Below are positions 58,693 to 64,000 of a DNA stretch of 64,000 bases, piece by piece. Origin of the DNA: Sphingorhabdus sp. Its GTDB lineage: Bacteria; Pseudomonadota; Alphaproteobacteria; Sphingomonadales; Sphingomonadaceae. Where the stretch lies: contig NZ_JAAVVZ010000010.1 in the NCBI RefSeq assembly GCF_023910635.1, positions 36,573 through 100,572 of the forward strand. Reading direction: 5' to 3'. Within the stretch, counting starts at the first letter, position 1, and every line of letters begins with the position of its first letter. A program made the position numbers and the translations under genes. The notes under the pieces were generated by a model. It saw only the letters and a list, made by a program, of their open reading frames with translations. It was not told the origin of the DNA and did not search any database.

Positions 58693-58777
58693 TAAGCGCC
58701 TTTGACGCATATTGCTTTAAAAGTCACTGGCCATTCAGGAAAATGCCGTTAGTCATCGTCGCAATGCCGGGAAGGGA

Positions 58778-60109
58778 ATGCCTGTGACGTCTATGAGCAA
58801 GAGTAAAAGCTGGTTGGATGCAGTAAAGCCATATCTCGAGAAGGAGGCAGTTATTGCGCTTCTGCTTGGGATTTCATCAGGTTTCCCATATGCAATGATC
58901 GGTGCAACGCTCACAACGCGCTTGGCGCAAGATGGTATCGACAAGAAAGCGGTAACGGCCTTCGCTCTGGCTTTCCTCGTCTACAATTTCAAATGGATGT
59001 GGGCTTGGATTGTTGATGGCGTTCACATTCCTTTGCTTGGGCGAATGGGACAACGCTTATCTTGGTTACTCTTGTCCGCAGCATTCGTTGCGATAGCTGT
59101 TTTCAATTTGGCCTTTGCCGACCCGAGTTCAAGCCTTTTGTTTGTGGCCTATTCAGCAGTTCTTGTCGGTTTTGCTGGTGCAACATTCGATATTGTAATC
59201 GACGCTTACCGTATTGAAATTCTGCGTCCGGACCAACAAGGTGTTGGCGCAGGGATGAGCCAGTATGGCTGGCGGCTTGGCTCGGCTGGAGCTGGCGCAC
59301 TGGCACTGGTCGTTGCTGCAAGACTGGGCTGGGAAGCAGCTTATATCGTGTGCGCTGCGTTTGCCATCCCAGCCGTTATCGCCGTTTTGTGGGGCGGGGA
59401 GCCTGCGCGGCACCGTGAGGCTGTAGCGCGAAAGGCAATCAACATTGGTGAGTCGATAATTGGACCGTTTCGGGAATTTTTCAGCCGCCATGGCGCGTGG
59501 CTGGTCCTTCTTTTTATCCTGCTACATAAAATCGGCGACACCCTAGCGAACCTCACTCTTCGGTTGTTGCTAGAAGATTTAGGCTTTTCCAATGACGAAA
59601 TCGCAATTTACGATGTCGGGTTTGGATTCTGGGCGTATCTTGTTGGCATCTTTGTCGGCGGTGTTTTGTATGCAAAGATGGGGTTAAAGCGGTCTGTGTT
59701 ACTCAGCCTGTTTCTAATGATGATTTCTAACCTGAGCTTTGCGTTGTTGGCTAACGCTGGGCATAGCAACTGGGGTTTGGCAGCCACTATAGGTTTTGAA
59801 AACTTTGCGAGCGGCGTTGCGGGCACGGTTCTGGTCGCGTACTTCGCAGCTCTTTGTGACCTCAGGTTCACGGCGGCGCATTATGCGTTGATTTCGTCTG
59901 CTGCCAGCATTGTTGGCCGATTTTTAACCGGAACAACTGCCGGAGCGATGGTTGAGAGTATGGGCTTTTTTAACTTCTACATACTAACGATGTTTGCTGC
60001 TTTGCCGGGCATAATATTGTTCTGGATGATGATGCGAAGTGGGCTTGCTGACAGTTCCATTGGTTCGGCAGCAACTTTTGATGGCAAACCATCGAATGGT
60101 GTTGGATAG
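58778..60109 (+). CDS. ampG: AmpG-type muropeptide permease (MFS)
   Basis: Imports anhydro-muropeptides from the periplasm for cell-wall recycling; 443 residues with about 12 TM helices. The hallmark LLLGISSGFPYAMIGATLTTRLAQDGIDK and later blocks of the AmpG/PAT family are present. A start five codons later (58793) is also possible. Cooperates with the amidase and transpeptidases in this window. Codon use shows slightly more AT than its neighbours. Confidence 0.9.
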   Translation: MPVTSMSKSKSWLDAVKPYLEKEAVIALLLGISSGFPYAMIGATLTTRLAQDGIDKKAVTAFALAFLVYNFKWMWAWIVDGVHIPLLGRMGQRLSWLLLSAAFVAIAVFNLAFADPSSSLLFVAYSAVLVGFAGATFDIVIDAYRIEILRPDQQGVGAGMSQYGWRLGSAGAGALALVVAARLGWEAAYIVCAAFAIPAVIAVLWGGEPARHREAVARKAINIGESIIGPFREFFSRHGAWLVLLFILLHKIGDTLANLTLRLLLEDLGFSNDEIAIYDVGFGFWAYLVGIFVGGVLYAKMGLKRSVLLSLFLMMISNLSFALLANAGHSNWGLAATIGFENFASGVAGTVLVAYFAALCDLRFTAAHYALISSAASIVGRFLTGTTAGAMVESMGFFNFYILTMFAALPGIILFWMMMRSGLADSSIGSAATFDGKPSNGVG

Positions 60110-60120
60110 CATGCCCAACT

Positions 60121-60146
60121 GTCATCCCCGCGTTCGCGGGAATGAC
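60121..60146. terminator. Bidirectional hairpin between ampG and folC
   Basis: GTCATCCCCGCG pairs with CGCGGGAATGAC (one mismatch) between two convergent genes. Same GTCATCCCCGC repeat class as at 19301. Confidence 0.55.
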
Positions 60147-60151
60147 AAAGC

Positions 60152-61492
60152 TTAATCAGGGACCTGATCGTTCAAGCGTAACACTTCACCGGCCAGATAT
60201 AGCGAGCCACAGATCAGGACATTGGCTGGCGCTTGCTGCCCCGCCAACCGCGCCAGCGCGGTTACAATGTCGCCTGCCGCCCCTGCGTCGGTGATGTGCA
60301 GTTTGGAACGCGCCACGTCGCACAGTTGGCTTGGCGTATGATGCGCATGCCCCGCTATTGGCACGGCAGTCAGCGTTTCGATCTTATGCGCAAATGGCGC
60401 GAGGAAGCCAAGCGCGTCCTTATTCTGCAACATGCCGATAATGACAATCACTGGCGCGCCGTTTTCGAGTGTTTTGGCAATCGCTGCCCCTGCGTCGGGA
60501 TTATGCCCACCGTCCAGCCAGACATGCGAACCATAGGGCAATAATTCGGTCAGGGGGCCTGCCGCCAGTAATTGCATCCTTGCCGGCCAGCGTGTCCACT
60601 CCATCGCGGCGGACAATGCGGCTTCTGGAATGTGGATTGCCGTTTGATGCCGCAGCATCGCCACTGCCAAGGCCGCATTATCCGCCTGATGCGCGCCCGG
60701 CATGCGGGGCAGGGGCAGGTTCAACTTTCCAGCCGCGTCACGATAATGCAGACGGCCATCATATACCGCCGCGTCCCAGCCTTCGCCGCGCGCGTGCAAG
60801 TCTGCGTTGCGCAAGGACGCTTGCGCGGCAACGGTGTTTGCCATCGACGCGCTATATTTCTGCGTCACTAAAGGCGCGCCGGACTTGGCAATGCCCGCCT
60901 TTTCAAAAGCGATTCGGTCAAGCGGCGGCATGTCGGGTAGCCCTTCTTCTGCCGCCAACAAAAACGCCTCATGATCCAACCCCAGCGAGGATATGCCGCA
61001 CGCTATGGGATTGGCCAGAACGTTGGTGGCGTCTAACCGTCCGCCAAGGCCAACCTCGATGATGCACGCATCGGCCTTCGTCCGCGCAAAGGCGCAAAAG
61101 GCAACGGCGGTGGTTACTTCAAAAAAGCTGGCCTCCAACCCTTCTGCATGGTCAAGAACGTCGGACAGGAGTGCGGACAGAGTAAAATCATCAATCAACC
61201 GCCCCGCGATGCGGATGCGCTCGTTAAAGCGCACCAGATGCGGGCTTGAATAGACATGTGTAGTGAGCCCTGCCGCTTCAATCGCGCCGCGCAGAAAGGC
61301 ACAGGTCGAACCTTTGCCGTTGGTGCCGGAGACATGGAAGACGGGCGGGAGTTGATGATGCGGGTTGCCGAGCCGATCCAGCAAGGTGGCGATACGTCCA
61401 AGTCCCAATATGTCCTTGCCGGGCGACAGCATCGTCAGCCGGTCAAGCTGCGCCTGAACGGCAGGGTCAGTGGAGGTAGCGTGGTCAGGCAT
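60152..61492 (-). CDS. folC: Bifunctional folylpolyglutamate/dihydrofolate synthase
   Basis: Adds glycine-linked glutamate to dihydropteroate and folates; 446 residues. P-loop SGTNGKGST at 55-63; Mur-ligase-like body with the DGGHNPDAG motif (about 350). ATG at 61492 chosen; no clear Shine-Dalgarno. It follows accD as in most alphaproteobacteria. Confidence 0.95.
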   Translation of the reverse strand: MPDHATSTDPAVQAQLDRLTMLSPGKDILGLGRIATLLDRLGNPHHQLPPVFHVSGTNGKGSTCAFLRGAIEAAGLTTHVYSSPHLVRFNERIRIAGRLIDDFTLSALLSDVLDHAEGLEASFFEVTTAVAFCAFARTKADACIIEVGLGGRLDATNVLANPIACGISSLGLDHEAFLLAAEEGLPDMPPLDRIAFEKAGIAKSGAPLVTQKYSASMANTVAAQASLRNADLHARGEGWDAAVYDGRLHYRDAAGKLNLPLPRMPGAHQADNAALAVAMLRHQTAIHIPEAALSAAMEWTRWPARMQLLAAGPLTELLPYGSHVWLDGGHNPDAGAAIAKTLENGAPVIVIIGMLQNKDALGFLAPFAHKIETLTAVPIAGHAHHTPSQLCDVARSKLHITDAGAAGDIVTALARLAGQQAPANVLICGSLYLAGEVLRLNDQVPD

Positions 61493-61523
61493 GGAGGGCC
61501 AAATAGCTTCCGAAAAACAATCC

Positions 61524-61614
61524 GTCACCCTGAACTTGTTTCAGGGTCCATTGCGCGGCAAAAACCGGCGGCCCATGCGTAGAAATAGACCCTGAAACAA
61601 GTTCAGGGTGACGG
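61524..61614. repeat. Inverted pair of GTCACCCTGAAC repeats
   Basis: GTCACCCTGAACTTGTTTCA then GGGTCC (61524-61549) and its reverse complement (61588-61613), 38 bp apart, between accD and folC. It can fold into one large hairpin. Confidence 0.7.
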
Positions 61615-61639
61615 CGGGGTAGCATTACAACCCATTCTA

Positions 61640-62494
61640 TCAAGCCGCCTTTTTCTCCGGCGCGAGATAGCCGATGAGCTGCGACAACACACCGCGCAGG
61701 TCGTGGCGGTGCGTGACCATGTCGATCATGCCATGCTCAAGCAAATATTCGGCCCGCTGGAAGCCTTCGGGTAGTTTTTCACGGATCGTCTGTTCAATCA
61801 CGCGCTGTCCAGCAAAGCCAATCAAAGCACCCGGTTCAGCAATCTGAACGTCGCCCAGCATCGCATAAGACGCAGTTACGCCGCCGGTGGTTGGGTCAGT
61901 CAATACAACGATATAGGGCAGTCCTGCATCGTGCAGCATTTGTATCGCCACGGTCGAACGCGGCATTTGCATCAGGCTCAATATCCCCTCCTGCATTCGT
62001 GCTCCGCCCGCTGCAGTGAAAATGACATACGGGCACTTTGCTTTGATCGCGGCCTTTACCGCGTCAACAAATGCCTCGCCCACCGCCATGCCCATGGAAC
62101 CGCCCATGAAGGCGAAATCCTGCACACTGACAACAACCGTCTGGCCGTCGATCTCGCCTTTGGCCGAAATCATCGCATCGGTCTCGCCAGTGGCAAGGCG
62201 CGCGGCCTTTATGCGGTCAGTATATTTCTTGGTATCTTTGAATTTCAACGGGTCTTCGCCGACGACGGGTGGGGGCAGCACATTGTAGCTGTCGTCATCG
62301 AACAGAGCTGCAAAGCGTGTCGCGGGACCAATGCGGCCATGATGGTCACATTTGGGGCAGACCGATTGATTTTCCTCAAATTCCTTAAGGAAGATCATCG
62401 CCTCACAACCCTTGCATTTGTGCCAAAGCGTTTCAGCGGTTTCACGCTTGGCGATGAAGGGAATGGCGTTACGGACGCGGGTGACCCAATTCAT
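61640..62494 (-). CDS. accD: Acetyl-CoA carboxylase carboxyltransferase subunit beta
   Basis: Forms the carboxyltransferase with AccA in malonyl-CoA synthesis; 284 residues. A four-Cys zinc ribbon (Cys27, 30, 46, 49) opens the protein; the crotonase-fold core contains [11 protein letters not shown] and GGARMQEG. The C-terminus is slightly basic. Part of the trp-accD-folC run. Confidence 0.96.
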   Translation of the reverse strand: MNWVTRVRNAIPFIAKRETAETLWHKCKGCEAMIFLKEFEENQSVCPKCDHHGRIGPATRFAALFDDDSYNVLPPPVVGEDPLKFKDTKKYTDRIKAARLATGETDAMISAKGEIDGQTVVVSVQDFAFMGGSMGMAVGEAFVDAVKAAIKAKCPYVIFTAAGGARMQEGILSLMQMPRSTVAIQMLHDAGLPYIVVLTDPTTGGVTASYAMLGDVQIAEPGALIGFAGQRVIEQTIREKLPEGFQRAEYLLEHGMIDMVTHRHDLRGVLSQLIGYLAPEKKAA

Positions 62495-62521
62495 GAATTT
62501 TCCCCTGTAATTTTACCGTAG

Positions 62522-62591
62522 CCCTGAGCCTGTCGAAGGGAGCCTGTCGAAGGGCGCTGACCCGAGAGGCGTGCTTCGACAGGCTCAGCAC
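62522..62591. repeat. Inverted repeat between trpA and accD
   Basis: CCCTGAGCCTGTCGAAG (62522) and CTTCGACAGGCTCAG (62574-62588) form a long hairpin, with GCCTGTCGAAGGG duplicated on the left arm. A common intergenic repeat in many bacteria. Confidence 0.65.
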
Positions 62592-62604
62592 TGCGGTTTT
62601 GTTA

Positions 62605-63387
62605 TCATGCTCTTGCTGAAATGATAGCTTCTTTCAACGATGCCACATAATCGCGAATAGGGCCAGCGGCGTTCGCGCCGTGCTGGGCAACCAATTCGAC
62701 AATTGCCGAGCCAACCACCACGCCATCGGCGACGCGTGCGATGTTGGCGGCTTGTTCAGGCGTGCGGACGCCAAAGCCCACGGCGATGGGCAGGTCTGTG
62801 TGGGCCTTAAGGTGCGCGACAGCTTCATCAATGCTTGTCTGTGCGGCGACTTGTAGGCCCGTGATGCCAGCGACGCTGACATAATATAGGAAACCCGACG
62901 CGCCATTCAGGACCGTGGGCAAACGTGCGGCGTCCGTTGTCGGTGTCGCCAAGCGGATCAGGTCAATGCCAGCATTGCGCAAAGCAGGGCCAAGCTCCGG
63001 GTCTTCCTCGGGCGGAATGTCGACGCAAATGACGCCGTCGACGCCCGCCTTGTTACATTCCGACGCAAACCAGTCTCCGCCACGGATCGTCATCGGGTTG
63101 GCATAGCCCATCAGCACCAAAGGCGTGTCGGGATGGCGTTTGCGAAAGGCCGCGGCGAGGGCGAAGATGTCTGCGGTGGTCGTGCCAGCGTTCAGGCTGC
63201 GGATATTCGCCTCCTGAATAACAGGGCCATCGGCCATTGGGTCAGTGAACGGCATGCCAAGTTCAATGACATCCGCCCCGCCCGCCACCAGCGCGTCGAG
63301 GTTGGCGGCAGTGTCACCATCGCCAGCGGTGATGAAGGTGACGAGCGCGGGGTGCGGTTTGGAGAATGCGGAGGAAAGGCGGGTCAT
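62605..63387 (-). CDS. trpA: Tryptophan synthase alpha chain
   Basis: Releases indole from indole-3-glycerol phosphate for TrpB; 260 residues. Catalytic Glu42 and Asp53 lie in IELGMPFTDPMADGP; phosphate-binding GFGVRTPEQ and VVGSAIVE follow. The start overlaps the 62-residue gene by ATGA, an unusual separation from trpB. Confidence 0.97.
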   Translation of the reverse strand: MTRLSSAFSKPHPALVTFITAGDGDTAANLDALVAGGADVIELGMPFTDPMADGPVIQEANIRSLNAGTTTADIFALAAAFRKRHPDTPLVLMGYANPMTIRGGDWFASECNKAGVDGVICVDIPPEEDPELGPALRNAGIDLIRLATPTTDAARLPTVLNGASGFLYYVSVAGITGLQVAAQTSIDEAVAHLKAHTDLPIAVGFGVRTPEQAANIARVADGVVVGSAIVELVAQHGANAAGPIRDYVASLKEAIISARA

Positions 63388-63572
63388 AGCTTTTCAGGTT
63401 CCCGCAAAAGGAGGCGTGCTAATGCACCAATTGCGAAAGCGCCAAAGATGAATAGCCAATCTTCGGGAAGATCGTAAGTGTCCCCTCGGTACCAAGCTAG
63501 CGCCACACCTACACCAACAAATGAGCCAAAGAATATAAATATGGTCACAAATAAGCGCCGAAAGGGGTTCAT
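63384..63572 (-). CDS. Small two-TM protein between trpB and trpA
   Basis: 62 residues, function unknown: [10 protein letters not shown] then TM1 (about 8-26), a short loop with [14 protein letters not shown]2 (about 39-54) and LLREPEKL. Both ends overlap the neighbours by ATGA (start inside the trpB stop, stop inside the trpA start), so all three are translationally coupled and the frame is very likely real. No known motif. Confidence 0.82.
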   Translation of the reverse strand: MNPFRRLFVTIFIFFGSFVGVGVALAWYRGDTYDLPEDWLFIFGAFAIGALARLLLREPEKL

Positions 63573-64000
63573 ATCGTCGTCCCCAAAGCCTCGGCAACAG
63601 TGAAGATATCCTTGTCACCACGCCCGCATAAGTTTGCCAATATAATCTGGTCACGGTCCATCTTCTTGGCTTCGCGCTCAACTGCTGCAATCGCGTGCGC
63701 TGGTTCTAGCGCGGGAATGATGCCTTCGGTGCGGCAGAGCAATTGGAAAGCGGCAAGGGCCTCCACATCGGTCACGCTGTCGTACCGCACGCGGCCAATT
63801 TCCTTGAGCCAGCTATGCTCCGGACCAATGCCGGGATAATCTAGGCCAGCGGAGATCGAATGCGCCTCGGCGATCTGGCCGTCTGCATCCTGCAGCAAAT
63901 AGGTTTTGTTGCCGTGGAGGATACCGGGGCGACCGCCCGCCAAAGACGCGGCATGTTCCTTGTCGAGACCGTGACCTGCCGCTTCAATGCCGAGCATCGC
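63569..64000 (-). CDS. trpB: Tryptophan synthase beta chain, N-terminus outside window
   Basis: PLP enzyme joining indole and serine; only the last 143 or so codons are seen, including [28 protein letters not shown] and the glycine-rich CGRGDKDI phosphate site. The gene reads leftward from beyond the right edge. Stop overlaps the small TM gene. Confidence 0.95.
   Translation of the reverse strand, partial: AMLGIEAAGHGLDKEHAASLAGGRPGILHGNKTYLLQDADGQIAEAHSISAGLDYPGIGPEHSWLKEIGRVRYDSVTDVEALAAFQLLCRTEGIIPALEPAHAIAAVEREAKKMDRDQIILANLCGRGDKDIFTVAEALGTTI

Overview
The window is an ordinary chromosomal stretch of a Gram-negative alphaproteobacterium, most likely a member of the Sphingomonadales (Sphingopyxis/Sphingorhabdus-like; genus not certain). 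This rests on the gene orders rpsB-tsf-pyrH-frr-uppS-cdsA-dxr-rseP-bamA-skp-fabZ and trpB-trpA-accD-folC, on the protein sequences themselves, on GTTC-N7-GTTC type SOS boxes, and on the absence of lpxD/lpxA beside skp-fabZ. No prophage, integron, CRISPR array, rRNA operon or transposase gene was seen.

Layout. 1-7.8 kb: a partial M48 protease and rne (minus), then a cell-wall amidase and penicillin-binding protein 1A (plus). 7.8-17.3 kb: prfB, an SDR oxidoreductase, a DUF3089 hydrolase coupled to ruvX, then SRP RNA, dnaX, ybaB, lon and HU. 17.4-18.2 kb: two small minus-strand genes, one behind an SOS box and one frameshifted. 18.3-29.9 kb: one long run for translation (rpsB, tsf, frr, rpmE), UMP kinase, isoprenoid and phospholipid synthesis (uppS, cdsA, dxr) and outer-membrane assembly (rseP, bamA, skp), plus fabZ. 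30-40 kb: tRNA-His, an amino-acid dehydrogenase, a tightly coupled cytochrome c maturation operon ccmCDEFGHI, the K+ transporter kup, and leuA behind a leucine-rich leader peptide.

40-64 kb: a nitronate monooxygenase-like gene; yceI; the branched-chain operon ilvB-ilvN-ilvC with its own promoter; miaA and serB head to head; a lipoprotein Cu/Zn superoxide dismutase; two divergent L,D-transpeptidases; a MerR regulator with an acyl-CoA dehydrogenase; cysK with an MFS transporter; uvrD with an SOS box at its start; rsmD, rluB, ampG, folC, accD and trpA. A 62-residue membrane protein sits translationally coupled between trpB and trpA.

Genes cooperate in recognisable blocks: peptidoglycan growth and recycling (amidase, PBP1A, two L,D-transpeptidases, ampG), branched-chain amino acids (leuA, ilvBNC, the dehydrogenase), and DNA maintenance (dnaX, ybaB, ruvX, uvrD).

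The features least explained by known genes are: (1) a family of about 205-265 bp non-coding palindromic elements (three copies plus collapsed remnants) that share a core but carry two different terminal inverted repeats; (2) an SOS-boxed single-TM protein of 79 residues; (3) the trpB-TM protein-trpA arrangement; (4) a leucine-codon leader with mutually exclusive hairpins upstream of leuA; and (5) a small secreted-protein gene broken by one base at a G5 run.
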